A DNA stretch of 21,036 nt. It comes from a virus. The notes beneath the pieces are model-generated. The model searched no databases, had not been told where the DNA came from, and worked only from the letters and a program-made list of their open reading frames with translations. Location of the stretch: positions 1 through 21,036 of IMG/VR virus record IMGVR_UViG_3300035698_006287; one strand, written 5' to 3'. Below are positions 1 to 9,170 of the stretch, one piece after another. A program made the position numbers and the translations under genes. The first letter of the stretch is position 1; every line of letters begins with the position of its first letter.

Positions 1-1487
1 TTAAAAGTAACCCCTACTGATTCATTTCCGGTACAAGTAGTACCACCAACAACCGAAGTCTCTGTATGAATACAGGCTATCCCTACTGGAGCAGAACCAG
101 TGTTCGGGGTAAGTGTCAGCCCTGCATCTGTTATCTCAGTATATGTAGAAACGTCTCCAACACCAAGAGAAGGATTCGCACCACTTATATATCCAGCTAC
201 AAACCAATCTGTTTTATCTTTGTAGATTTTGGATTTGGGAGGGTAATATTTAATATAAATTTCAAACTCTGCTGCACTGGTTGTTATCCGTGAATTATCA
301 CCACTTACTACATCTTGCTGCACTTGCCATGTTACATTTGTTTGAGCTGTTGAATAAGAAAATCTACCCGTGATTGTGCCTTGATATGGCACAGGATCAA
401 GTGTAGCAAGCTGGCTAAAAAGACCGGCATATTGCAATGAAGTATGTGTTGTCCCATCACTGAAACGCCACAAACTTCTTGCGGCAGCACCATTATCCTC
501 GTATGTATTAAAACCACCTATTGCTATAATTTCATAATCACCTGCTGGCATAGAAGCAAACTCAATTTTTGGAACTTGTCCATCAGCATCAGCAGCAGCA
601 GTTCCCGAGGTTACATGACCCAACCCATCCGTAGCAGTTCTGGCATTATCATCACATTCCGCATCAGCACTGAAATTAGTTGGAGATGTTGCCGTACCAC
701 TCCATTCACAACTAGCAGTTGCATCCCACTTTAGACTCCCAAATAATCCAGCTTGAGCAATCTCAGGTGTCATTGTTGCTGGCATTGCACCGATGAAAAC
801 ATTTTTTACATCAAAGGCATCATCTTCCAAGGGAAAATCTGCAAACCATCCATTACTTGTAGTATCTGCTACAAAAGGTATTACGTATTCGTGCCATCCA
901 TCTTCTATTATATCTTTACAGGCACCAGCTAATTCACTTCCATTTGCATAGACGCAAAACTCTCCGCCTGGATCTGTAGTCTTAATCCATGCAGTAAGAA
1001 CCATTTGAACACCAGTAAATTGTACTCCAGTGGTTATTACTTCATCCCCACACCCACCAGTATCAGTACTAAGAGTGCAAGTTAAAACATTAGTACCACC
1101 ATTAAAAACATTTGCTGTTCTTGAGGCTACAGCATCAGTGGTATCAATCATCGTAAGATCTGAAGATTCAAAATCTGCATTGTTCATTAAGTTTGAATTG
1201 TTTAATGTACCCGAAGCACTTTGCATTGATTGTGCTATCACGTTCCCCATAGAATCTATTGAAGCGACTTCAGCCGAACTATTGTTCTGGACCGAGAACT
1301 TATTAACCCCTACGTCATCACCTAGATCTATTTCAAAGTCTCCGGAGTTATCCTTTAAGGTTATATTCTGCGATTGAAATTGAAATTCATCTTTAAATAC
1401 CTTTACACCATTTCCAGAAAAAGTTCCGAACCCGGCAATCGCAACCGCCGTATAAAGGAGAATAAGAAACGCAAATAGTTTTTTCAT
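1..1487 (-). CDS. Secreted-type, fibre-like protein (partial, runs off left edge)
   Basis: An open frame of 495 codons with no stop begins at an ATG at 1485-1487 and continues past base 1, so the C-terminus is missing. AGGA lies about 8 bases upstream and the previous gene stops 4 bases before. The N-terminus MKKLFAFLILLYTAVAIAG is a textbook Sec signal peptide (two lysines, hydrophobic core, AIA before the likely cut). Next comes a segment with NKFSVQNN and EVASIDSMGNV, a pattern common in tail-fibre shaft repeats. Then a beta-rich part (NADFES near residue 110, WIKTT, later GWHEYVIPF) resembles carbohydrate-binding jelly-roll domains. The rest is rich in Thr, Gly, Asp and Asn with scattered Cys. 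Its place at the end of the late operon suggests a receptor-binding or appendage protein, but a signal peptide is odd for a virion part assembled in the cytoplasm. The frame is certain; the role is inferred. Confidence 0.8.
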   Translation of the reverse strand, partial: MKKLFAFLILLYTAVAIAGFGTFSGNGVKVFKDEFQFQSQNITLKDNSGDFEIDLGDDVGVNKFSVQNNSSAEVASIDSMGNVIAQSMQSASGTLNNSNLMNNADFESSDLTMIDTTDAVASRTANVFNGGTNVLTCTLSTDTGGCGDEVITTGVQFTGVQMVLTAWIKTTDPGGEFCVYANGSELAGACKDIIEDGWHEYVIPFVADTTSNGWFADFPLEDDAFDVKNVFIGAMPATMTPEIAQAGLFGSLKWDATASCEWSGTATSPTNFSADAECDDNARTATDGLGHVTSGTAAADADGQVPKIEFASMPAGDYEIIAIGGFNTYEDNGAAARSLWRFSDGTTHTSLQYAGLFSQLATLDPVPYQGTITGRFSYSTAQTNVTWQVQQDVVSGDNSRITTSAAEFEIYIKYYPPKSKIYKDKTDWFVAGYISGANPSLGVGDVSTYTEITDAGLTLTPNTGSAPVGIACIHTETSVVGGTTCTGNESVGVTF

Positions 1488-1491
1488 AAAA

Positions 1492-3081
1492 TTATCCTAT
1501 AAAGTTTGCAGTTAAATCACCCAGTACAATATCCGTATCTTCCATATTTCTTAAACCTATAACTGTGGTAGCAGCTAGAGAACAAGGCGTTGTCTCGTTA
1601 CTACCCGCACCTATAATACATTCAAGTAAAGGAGTTCCTGCAGGATCAGAGTAGATCCCTATCTTTGCTCCGGTAGTATCGAAGAATTGAATCTTCTTAA
1701 CCACTGCAGCTAGTGAAGCTACTACTGTCACAGGAGTTCCGTTAGATGACTTAGGAATTGTTGTGGTCCCACAAACATGTAAAGGAACATCGAAGAAATC
1801 TACAGTGTCTTCTACCGCTTCTTGAGCATTCTTTATTGCTGTTAGCGCTGTATTAGCGTCGTCATCTCTAACCTGAAGTTCGTTTGATGCGTTGACGTTT
1901 GCTGTCTCAACACCATCAGATATTTTTACATTACCAATCAGTTGAGTTCCTGCAGGGATTTCACTTGCAAGATCTACGTCACCTATGTTTTGAGTTCCAG
2001 CGGGTAGTTCCGCTACAATGTCACACTGGTATTGTCCACCTGTTACAGCAGCGGATAAAATAGAAGTGTCGGCATCAATCAATGCTAGAGTTGTTTGGGT
2101 AGCAATGCCACCAATATCGACTAGATCTACCTGATATTGACCGCCTGTTACAGCAGCGGATAAAATAGAAGTGTCGGCATCAATGGTTCCGAGAAGTGTA
2201 TTTCCATCATCATCCCTAACCTGAAGTTCATTACTAGCATTGATGTTTGCAGTCTCAACACCATCGGATAATTTTACATTACCAATTAGCTGAGTACCCG
2301 CAGGAATTTCTGCAACAATGTCACACTGGTATTGTCCACCCGTTACAGCAGCAGAAAGAATAGAAGTGTCGGCATCAATGGTTCCTAGAAGTGTATTAGC
2401 GTCGTCATCTCTGACTTGCATTTCACCTGATGCGTTAACTAGTACTACTTCCGTACCATCTCCAATTTGCATTGAATCTGGGTTTGCTCCAGTGTGGGTA
2501 CACTGAACATTGATGTCTTCAGCAGTTATATTAATATAAGCAGATGTCCCCATTATTTTAACAGGAACAGCTATGTTGTTACTTGGAGTGTCTTGGTCAT
2601 CTAGTATAGTCGTTGCTACAGTTGATCCCCCAGACAAAACATTAATCTGTATAGGAGGAGTAGTCACTGACGAAAGTGTCGCTCCGGATTCATCTAGTCT
2701 TTGAGAGATAGGACGAAGTAAATCTACAGTGTCTCCCGCAGAAAAATCAACGGAAGCAAGCCCATTGAGTTCTAACTCATTTGCATTTGTGATTGATTTA
2801 ACTGAAATCTCTACTTCATCAAATGTATTAGAAGTAGTCTTCGGTCTAATAATGTCACCAACTTTTGCGGTGTGTGCAGTAATCTTAACTGTATGGTTAT
2901 CTGATCCAGCTAGGATTACAGCGTTTTCTGTAACGCGATAGTTTCCTACAGGCATAACATCTAGTGCTACACGCTGTGAACCTCTACTCGAAACTGTTAC
3001 AAAATCTTTGTGTTTTAGATCAACGCTATCCGTAGCGTCTGACATTTTCCCTGAAAAGGGCATTCCCCATAAGTTTGACAT
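1492..3081 (-). CDS. Repeat-containing tail/appendage structural protein
   Basis: 529 residues. The start follows a strong GGAGG seven bases before the ATG. The protein is mostly predicted beta-rich (Thr, Val, Asp, Gly, Ala) with no signal peptide. Its middle holds internal repeats: IDADTSILSAAVTGGQYQ occurs at about residues 235, 300 and 335, and a block with IPAGTQLIGNV, SDGVETAN and ELQVRDDD is repeated between them. The C-terminal part (from about 430) is non-repeated and contains several Cys. It directly follows the largest internal virion protein, where T7-like phages carry the tail fibre gene, so a tail spike, fibre or adaptor role is likely. I recognise no named domain and no catalytic motif. 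The function is inferred from position and repeat architecture only. Confidence 0.8.
   Translation of the reverse strand: MSNLWGMPFSGKMSDATDSVDLKHKDFVTVSSRGSQRVALDVMPVGNYRVTENAVILAGSDNHTVKITAHTAKVGDIIRPKTTSNTFDEVEISVKSITNANELELNGLASVDFSAGDTVDLLRPISQRLDESGATLSSVTTPPIQINVLSGGSTVATTILDDQDTPSNNIAVPVKIMGTSAYINITAEDINVQCTHTGANPDSMQIGDGTEVVLVNASGEMQVRDDDANTLLGTIDADTSILSAAVTGGQYQCDIVAEIPAGTQLIGNVKLSDGVETANINASNELQVRDDDGNTLLGTIDADTSILSAAVTGGQYQVDLVDIGGIATQTTLALIDADTSILSAAVTGGQYQCDIVAELPAGTQNIGDVDLASEIPAGTQLIGNVKISDGVETANVNASNELQVRDDDANTALTAIKNAQEAVEDTVDFFDVPLHVCGTTTIPKSSNGTPVTVVASLAAVVKKIQFFDTTGAKIGIYSDPAGTPLLECIIGAGSNETTPCSLAATTVIGLRNMEDTDIVLGDLTANFIG
1851..2460 (-). repeat. Internal DNA and protein repeats in the tail protein gene
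   Basis: Three near-identical copies of a roughly 55-bp segment encode IDADTSILSAAVTGGQYQ (about 2319-2379, 2131-2184 and 2023-2078). A longer unit of about 110 bp, encoding ELQVRDDD, SDGVETAN, IGNV and IPAGTQ in coding-strand reverse order, lies at about 1851-1962 and 2199-2311, with a partial copy near 2393-2460. The copies stay similar in DNA as well as protein, which points to recent duplication or gene conversion within the gene. Confidence 0.85.
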
Positions 3082-3131
3082 ATTAGACCTCCAATTCCAT
3101 TTAGGATCTTCTTAGTATCTACTAGATAATT

Positions 3132-6100
3132 CTACTGTCCTTCAGTTAATTTATCTATAAAAGATTTCTTTTTTGCGTTAATAAAGTCTCTAATATCAGG
3201 ATTCTCCATCTCTAATTGTTGCTTTGCCATCCTTCTATATAGAGATACCCACTTCTTTATTGCCATGCGTCTACCTTGATCGCTAGATCCGCTTCGACCC
3301 ATGAACTGTCTGAATCCGTTTTCCATGTCTTTAGCTATAGCATCCTTTAAAGTAACCCCGTTAGTTCCTCTAAGCTCATGTCCTGAAGCAAGCTGAATGT
3401 ATCTATCGTACTGCTTAGGAGTTAAGTTTCTCGATACTTGCTGTCCAGCTATACTAGATGCCATCGTCTTCTTAGGCATGGTTATTTTAAGGAATGACTC
3501 CCCTTCAGCAGGTTGGTCTATGTCTAAAGCACTGACCATTCCAAGACGGAGTATTTCTTGATCAACTTTATCAGGTCTCTTTATTGTATGAATTGGAGAT
3601 TCAAATTCAGTACCTAGAGGATATAGGATTTCTTCTCCCCATAAATTTCTTCTAGGAGGAAGTCCCTTAGACGCCCAAGGAATACCATTTAAGAATTTGT
3701 CTTTAAGATCATCCCAGTAACAATCATCTGGGAATTTAGTATCACGTTGAACAGGATCCACTTGTTTTCTAGCTGCTCTAAGAAGGGCACTAAGTGGAAC
3801 CGCTGTACTTGTTAGCAGTCCTTGAGACATGCTACGTATTGATTTCTCGTCACCATTTAAAACGGATAGAAGATCTGATGTTGTATCAACTAAAAATTCA
3901 GGGGTAACGAAGTTTGTAATAGCGTTAGTTAAAGAAAGTGCGTAGGCTTCATAGTCTGTTTCTCTTCCTTCATGATATGCATCCCTACTTACTTCTACTG
4001 CATCGGCATAAAGACCCATGATCTTCCCATAAATATCATCTTGTTTGTAGTTGATTCGAGCAAAGCCTAGATCCATTGTGTAGGGTTCTTTACCTAGTGA
4101 CTTCCATAGTTTCTGAGTAGTAGGATCTTTAGGACCACTTCCAGTAATCATTCCGGAGTATGCCATAATTCCTGAGACTGTTCCTACCATAGAACCCATT
4201 GTTAATTTTGCTAGGGCCATATCCGCGTCTCTACCGCCTGTCTTTAATGCCTTATATAATGAAGTATTAAATGGAGTTCTTTGAGCAGCATACCCGACTA
4301 GGTTCACGGGAGTTCTATAGAAAGGATAGAGCATCTTAAGACCCCAACTACTTTCAATAGTAGCACCTGCTTTTCTAAAGAATTCTCCTCGTTTGCCTTG
4401 CTGTTTAAGATTACCACTTTCTGATAGAGCGGATTTTGTAGCAGTCTTCCCTAGTGGATTAGTGAAGGTTTGAACTTCACCATATTCGATTGCTTGCTTA
4501 ATCATTCTAGAACTTGGGTTTTGTGTCTTTTGTTTGAATAGCGCCTGAACTTCATCTTTAGTTAATTCTTTTTCAATCCCTTCTGAATATGCTTCTCTCC
4601 AAGCCGATGCATTTATTTCTGCATTTACATTTATGATCTTAGAGAATTGGTCAGCTTGAGTTAGAGCTTTTCCTGGTAGACCATATCCACCAAGTATTTT
4701 CCCGAAGGTTGATTGTGCCCACTCAGGATCATTCATTGTTCCCATTTTAGTATTTTCTGAAAGCGCATTACCAAACATCTTTCCTTCAGCTTCTACAATA
4801 CCTTCAGATATCTCATTAACACTTTGTTTTATATTTTTACCAAACCTAGTCTTCTTGATGGCTTGTTTTGCTTTAAGCTGCATTGCTTTAAGTCCTGAAG
4901 AGTATCCTTCAAGTGTTCCCTGAAACATTGCTCCTACTTCGCCTTTAACAACGCCGTCTAAGCTATTGCCTCTAAGTTTAGTGATGCCTCTTCCAATAGC
5001 TCTTTCCCCAAATGATGTCCATGTTACTAGCTGGTTAGTTACAAAGTTCTTCATGTGAGTTGTGGGTGAGGATAGAAGTCCGTTAGCTCTCATCCAAAGA
5101 GAATAGTCTTTGAAGTTTGATAGGTGTCTTCCAGCTCTCATAGCTTTAGGATCAACTTTAGTGACAGCTTCTAGAACTTCTTTGATAGTATCACTTCCAC
5201 CATAGGATTCTTCAACGCCTTTATAGTATCGTGCTAATTCTGTTTCACTTAGCTTTCCAGGATTCTCTTGAGTCATCCTAAGAAGTCTAGCACTTTCACT
5301 TACCGATCCAGATGCCTGAGCATGTAGTTCTCTGTATCTGTTTAAAGCATTTAATGCTCTAGCTTGATCTTGAATGTTGCCTGTCTTGACGGCTACCTTA
5401 CGCTTAATCTCATAGTCTAATCTTCCGTACTCAACGATCTTGGCTGATTTCCATTGCTGCTCAGGAGTAAGAATAGTCCCTATCTTTCTAGCTCTTAGTT
5501 CTTCGGGACTGTAGCCTGTAACAGACGAAAGATTATCCATTGCTTCAACTTCAATCTTCCCACGTTTGGCCTCATCTATTAGATCAATATCGTTTACTAG
5601 TTCATCAAGATTCTTACCTTCTTCAAGCCCTTTGTTTATCCTGGCAAATTCATCGCTACCCTCTATTTCTTTAAATTTAGTTAGTGGAGAAGGTTTGGCT
5701 TTCAATCTGCCAGCTTTTATTTCTTCTTTAATAAGTTTAACTTCTTTACCCGCTTTCTCAATGTCAGCAATATCTACTTTCTTAGAGACTACTCTTTTCT
5801 CTAGTTCGATCGCTTCCTTGAACTGGTTCTTCATTACCCTGGCCTGTCTTAGTGCTCCAAGAGAAGCCGAAACTGCTTCTATAGCAGTACCTATTCCTAG
5901 TCCTTCTAAGGCATTCTTTAAGCGATTAGTCTCAGCAGTGTTCTTAGGATTCGTTGCCATGAAAGCATTCACTGGATTGCTTAGCATTGGATACTTCTGA
6001 ACAAGATTGGATAGATTTTCTTCATAAGGATCAAACGCAGCAAACGCTACGGAAGCAGCAATGGCTTCGGTTTTCATGAACTTAGAAAATTTAGAAATGG

Positions 6101-6695
6101 CCTGTATTCCTTTAGTGGCTTTAGACATCCCTGCAAATGGTGCCACAAATTGAGCAATCCCTGCAGTTAAATTCTGTACAGCACCTTCTGGCTGATACAC
6201 ATATTCTGAATTATGGGTGTAGTTTAATCTCTCCATATCAGCTAACGGAGCTTTAACATCTTTGAATCCCATTTCATCATAGAACTTTTGTGTTGCTTGA
6301 GAAGCATCAATAAACATATTGGCAGTGGATTCTATTCCACGAAGTATCCCTGTTCCTACTGCTGGAATTGTTCCAGGCAGTTTCTTAATTTGTTCCCCTA
6401 CTTTCGCAACACCCTCGGGTACTTTTACCCCTATTTTTCCAGCAAGTGAGTTTGGTGGGGCATCTACTCCAGGTTGTTCGGGTTGAGAAGCTTCCGGAGG
6501 TGGGGCATCTTGTCCCTGTAGTTGGGAGTTAATATTAGCTTCATCTTTTTGTTCTTCCATTGGTTCTGGAGTTTCATAGGCACCGATACCGTATTTCTTT
6601 TCCAGTGCAGATGTTTCAACGTCTTCACTGTTAGCTATAGTTCTTTTTCTGTATGTCTCTTGCAGGATAGGAGATTGTTTGATCATGTCTTCCAT
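3132..6695 (-). CDS. Large internal virion protein (T7 gp16-like position)
   Basis: 1187 residues, close to the 1318 of T7 gp16 and in the same place, last of the internal core genes. The start codon abuts the previous stop (TAAATG) and has an AGGGGAAG ribosome binding site. Residues 40-80 are Pro/Glu/Gln-rich and probably disordered. Several Ala/Gly-rich amphipathic or hydrophobic stretches follow, for example GAVQNLTAGIAQFVAPFAG, AIAASVAFAAFDP near 220 and a hydrophobic helix near 822-850. The C-terminal third (about 670-900) carries YPFYRTPVNL, LWKSLGKEPYTMDLG and a YGKIMGLYADAVE segment. I associate this pattern with large podoviral core proteins (perhaps the LPD38-type region). No lytic transglycosylase motif is evident at the N-terminus, unlike T7 gp16. 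Likely role: an ejected core protein that helps carry DNA through the envelope. The assignment rests on position, size and the C-terminal pattern. Confidence 0.8.
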   Translation of the reverse strand: MEDMIKQSPILQETYRKRTIANSEDVETSALEKKYGIGAYETPEPMEEQKDEANINSQLQGQDAPPPEASQPEQPGVDAPPNSLAGKIGVKVPEGVAKVGEQIKKLPGTIPAVGTGILRGIESTANMFIDASQATQKFYDEMGFKDVKAPLADMERLNYTHNSEYVYQPEGAVQNLTAGIAQFVAPFAGMSKATKGIQAISKFSKFMKTEAIAASVAFAAFDPYEENLSNLVQKYPMLSNPVNAFMATNPKNTAETNRLKNALEGLGIGTAIEAVSASLGALRQARVMKNQFKEAIELEKRVVSKKVDIADIEKAGKEVKLIKEEIKAGRLKAKPSPLTKFKEIEGSDEFARINKGLEEGKNLDELVNDIDLIDEAKRGKIEVEAMDNLSSVTGYSPEELRARKIGTILTPEQQWKSAKIVEYGRLDYEIKRKVAVKTGNIQDQARALNALNRYRELHAQASGSVSESARLLRMTQENPGKLSETELARYYKGVEESYGGSDTIKEVLEAVTKVDPKAMRAGRHLSNFKDYSLWMRANGLLSSPTTHMKNFVTNQLVTWTSFGERAIGRGITKLRGNSLDGVVKGEVGAMFQGTLEGYSSGLKAMQLKAKQAIKKTRFGKNIKQSVNEISEGIVEAEGKMFGNALSENTKMGTMNDPEWAQSTFGKILGGYGLPGKALTQADQFSKIINVNAEINASAWREAYSEGIEKELTKDEVQALFKQKTQNPSSRMIKQAIEYGEVQTFTNPLGKTATKSALSESGNLKQQGKRGEFFRKAGATIESSWGLKMLYPFYRTPVNLVGYAAQRTPFNTSLYKALKTGGRDADMALAKLTMGSMVGTVSGIMAYSGMITGSGPKDPTTQKLWKSLGKEPYTMDLGFARINYKQDDIYGKIMGLYADAVEVSRDAYHEGRETDYEAYALSLTNAITNFVTPEFLVDTTSDLLSVLNGDEKSIRSMSQGLLTSTAVPLSALLRAARKQVDPVQRDTKFPDDCYWDDLKDKFLNGIPWASKGLPPRRNLWGEEILYPLGTEFESPIHTIKRPDKVDQEILRLGMVSALDIDQPAEGESFLKITMPKKTMASSIAGQQVSRNLTPKQYDRYIQLASGHELRGTNGVTLKDAIAKDMENGFRQFMGRSGSSDQGRRMAIKKWVSLYRRMAKQQLEMENPDIRDFINAKKKSFIDKLTEGQ

Positions 6696-8267
6696 TTACT
6701 TCTTCCCCTCGTTTAATCTTTTTTCTGCTTCTACAGCTTCCTTCTTTGCTTGTGCTGCTGCGACAATACCATCCAAAGATCTAAGGTAGTGACTGTATTC
6801 TCTTTGTGAAATTTTTCCACCATCAAGGCTCTTTTTAAGCTTCTTGCCTATGTTCGTCTGGTTCTCTTCGTTGATCATGTAGTTATAATCTCTAGTAGCT
6901 CCAGGAGCTATCCCAGGAATTACTGGCTGTGCCCCTAAGTCACCCATGTATTTACCAATAACTTTTCTCGATAGATCAAGTGGATCCGCATCTGGATTTT
7001 CTTTAATAAGTTTATTTAGTTCTGGAACTGCCTGGTAGTACATCTCTAGCTTTTCTATAGGAGGGGACATTCCGTATTGAGAGACAGCTCTAAGTCCTGC
7101 CTTTAAATTATTTCTAGCATTTGTTATTGTGCTAGTTCCTGTTTTAGCTTCCTTCTTTTTGCTTCTAATAAGATCCATTAGTCTTAGTTTAGAATCAGAA
7201 AGAAGACTTTGGTCTTTAATCATATCGCGCATTACTCTATTAGGATCTTCTGTCTCAAGTCTAACTTCATAGTTAAGCTCGTATCCCTTAGAGGAATCTT
7301 TACTTCTACCACTAGCTAAATTGCTTTTAATGGTTCTAATGCTTTTAATGTCTAAACCAAACTTTCTACTGTACTCGGGAAGCTGATCACTTGGATCTTC
7401 CCCTTCTTCTACACTTATTAGAATTGCTTCTAGTTCATTTAACTGCTCATCATACAACTGTTCTTCAACTTCTACTTCTTTAGAATCTTCATTTAAAAGT
7501 TCTGAATTAGTTACAGTTAATTGTTGTTCTCCAAGAATATCTAATTGCTGTTCCTTCTCACCTTCAGGAAGTAGATCACCAAAGTTATCTAGAAGTTGTT
7601 CAGCAGCTTTAAATTCTTTCATGTCTTTAAGACCGTAGACGTTACCGAGTAGTACGCCTTTTCTAGCTTCTTGCTTATACTCTTCTGCCCGGTCAGCATC
7701 CCATTTAATTCCTGTACCAGCATCAATAAAAGTTTCTCTTTCTCTAAGAGTATCCCTTGCTCCTACAGGATCCGGTTGGTTGTAGTAGTGAAATGCAAGA
7801 TCATCATTTTGTCTTTTTATATCTGATTCCCAGAATTCTGCTTTCTTTCCGTTCTCATAGTTAAGCGCCTGAGAAACATATTCTGATCGTTTACCATTAG
7901 CGTACTCATCAAATTTACCTTCTGCAATTCCCGGAGCACCCTTTCTTCTTTGCGAAGAATCTTTAGCAATCATACCCTCTACTGCTTTAGCATATCCCGC
8001 ATGGTCCCCTTGAAATTGAAGCTTTAACTTCGCTACTTGAGTGTCATATTTGATCCTCATGTCTGCAGCATTGGAAGATAGAAACTGCTGTCCTTCGGCT
8101 AGATTTCTTTTCTTTCCAATTGTAACAGCAAGACTTTGAACTTGACCTGCAAGTTTCATCTTAGCATCTTCTACAATCCCGGTCTGTCCAAGAGGCTGAG
8201 TAGGTGTTCGAGGAACATCCATACTTAGTCTTCCTTTACCGCCTGTTAGTTGAGGTATCTTTGCCAT
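6696..8267 (-). CDS. Internal virion protein (T7 gp15-like position)
   Basis: 523 residues, shorter than T7 gp15 (747), and almost entirely helical and charged. The start follows AGGAATAATT before the ATG. A Gln/Glu-rich central part (about residues 235-285) looks like coiled coil, and the C-terminus ends in an Ala/Lys/Glu helix. No signal peptide, membrane segment or catalytic motif is visible. It lies between the gp14-like and gp16-like genes with gaps of 11 and 0 bases, the same order as the T7 core proteins. Likely role: part of the internal core ejected with DNA and forming the trans-envelope channel. No family-specific motif is recognised, so the call rests on synteny, size and composition. 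Confidence 0.75.
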   Translation of the reverse strand: MAKIPQLTGGKGRLSMDVPRTPTQPLGQTGIVEDAKMKLAGQVQSLAVTIGKKRNLAEGQQFLSSNAADMRIKYDTQVAKLKLQFQGDHAGYAKAVEGMIAKDSSQRRKGAPGIAEGKFDEYANGKRSEYVSQALNYENGKKAEFWESDIKRQNDDLAFHYYNQPDPVGARDTLRERETFIDAGTGIKWDADRAEEYKQEARKGVLLGNVYGLKDMKEFKAAEQLLDNFGDLLPEGEKEQQLDILGEQQLTVTNSELLNEDSKEVEVEEQLYDEQLNELEAILISVEEGEDPSDQLPEYSRKFGLDIKSIRTIKSNLASGRSKDSSKGYELNYEVRLETEDPNRVMRDMIKDQSLLSDSKLRLMDLIRSKKKEAKTGTSTITNARNNLKAGLRAVSQYGMSPPIEKLEMYYQAVPELNKLIKENPDADPLDLSRKVIGKYMGDLGAQPVIPGIAPGATRDYNYMINEENQTNIGKKLKKSLDGGKISQREYSHYLRSLDGIVAAAQAKKEAVEAEKRLNEGKK

Positions 8268-8278
8268 AATTATTCCTA

Positions 8279-8728
8279 TTAAGCATATATAGAAGCTACA
8301 GAACCAGCTCCCTGTAAAAATATTCCTGCATTTTGAAATTTTTCAGATTTCTTAATATCTCCGGCTAGTTTAGTATCTATATCAGCTCCAGCAAATAGTT
8401 GATCTGCTTTAAATGTAGCTTCACGTCTTTGAAAATCAGCTTCTTTTCTTATAGTAGCCGCAGTTTGTTCTAGCACACCTAGAGGAGTTCCCTCTAAATC
8501 AAAGCCGCCTTTCATGAAAGCCGCTGCTTGTTTAGACTTGAATGCTTTTCCTTCCAATTTAAGTTCATCTAAATTTACTTCCAAGCGATCAAGTATCTCA
8601 AAGGCCTGAAGTCTTTTAGCATTACCTTCTGCTTCGGCGGCTGCTTGCTGTGCTTTCTTTTGCTTGTGGTTTTCCACAAGTGTTGCTGCCGTTGCAGCTA
8701 CAGTAATTATTGCTGCTCCTGCCGCCAT
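8279..8728 (-). CDS. Internal virion protein (T7 gp14-like)
   Basis: 149 residues from the ATG at 8726-8728. That start has AAGGTGG about six bases upstream and begins one base after the previous gene's stop. A longer frame to 8776 exists but would add 16 residues overlapping the upstream gene without a ribosome binding site. The N-terminus (MAAGAAIITVAATAATLV) is a hydrophobic helix, followed by a long Ala/Gln/Glu/Lys helical body with KKAQQAAAEAEGNAKR and later TIRKEADFQRREATF, and a Gly/Ala-rich end. This plan, an N-terminal membrane-like helix plus an amphipathic body, matches T7 gp14-type core proteins (196 residues in T7), which enter the outer membrane on infection. Position after the gp13-like gene supports it. 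Confidence 0.78.
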   Translation of the reverse strand: MAAGAAIITVAATAATLVENHKQKKAQQAAAEAEGNAKRLQAFEILDRLEVNLDELKLEGKAFKSKQAAAFMKGGFDLEGTPLGVLEQTAATIRKEADFQRREATFKADQLFAGADIDTKLAGDIKKSEKFQNAGIFLQGAGSVASIYA

Positions 8729-8729
8729 A

Positions 8730-9170
8730 TTACACCACCTTTGCAAATAAGATATGGTCTCTTCCGTGAACATCAAATGATTTCATTACACCTTCAGCTT
8801 CAAAACCAAGCTTCTCGGCCCATTTGATTCCTTTCTTCCAGCCATCAAGTATTGACATCTCTAGTCTGTAGTAGCCTAGATCCTGGAAAACGTACCCATA
8901 TATTAGTCTGTAAATTGCTTTAAAAAATCCGTTCTTATACTTATCTACCGGAGTACCTGCTAAGATCCAAAGTTCACCAACACCATTCCTACGTTTAGTA
9001 ACTCCTGCAATACATAGGTTCTCACCTGTTTGTTCATTATAAACCGTAAGCATAGCCACGCCTGGATTGCAGAAATTTTTCAACATGTCGTTATAGAATG
9101 AGTCTGTAAACTTTTCTTTGAATTCAACATTCACTAGGTCTTCCATTTTAAAGTGTCTTGCTTTAATCAT
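8730..9170 (-). CDS. GNAT-fold protein, T7 gp13-like
   Basis: 146 residues, against 138 for T7 gp13. The ATG overlaps the end of the tail tube B gene by 8 bases (ATGATTAA) and has AGAGG upstream. The C-terminal half reads like a GNAT acetyltransferase: a beta strand YYRLEMSIL at about 100-108, then IKWAEKLGFEAEGVMK at 115-130, the usual end of the fold. The canonical acetyl-CoA loop (R/Q-x-x-G-x-G/A) is not clear; the equivalent region reads VDKYKNGFFKAIYRL (75-89). Many podoviruses have this protein between tail tube B and the core genes, and in T7 it is needed for virion morphogenesis. It may be a structural or assembly factor rather than an active enzyme. Fold fairly sure, activity doubtful. 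Confidence 0.8.
   Translation of the reverse strand: MIKARHFKMEDLVNVEFKEKFTDSFYNDMLKNFCNPGVAMLTVYNEQTGENLCIAGVTKRRNGVGELWILAGTPVDKYKNGFFKAIYRLIYGYVFQDLGYYRLEMSILDGWKKGIKWAEKLGFEAEGVMKSFDVHGRDHILFAKVV

Noticed and set aside
1-1487. Diversity-generating retroelement as in phage BPP-1
   Set aside because: The capsid genes resemble BPP-1, but no reverse transcriptase or template/variable repeat pair is visible in the window; it could lie beyond the left edge.
5566-6000. Plus-strand open frame inside the gp16-like gene, and others such as 1030-1377 and 17159-17506
   Set aside because: They are antisense to well-supported genes, have low-complexity Ser/Ile/Leu translations and lack binding sites, so they are shadows.
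8729-8776. Longer start for the gp14-like gene
   Set aside because: It would overlap the upstream gene by 47 bases without a binding site, while the inner ATG has AAGGTGG.
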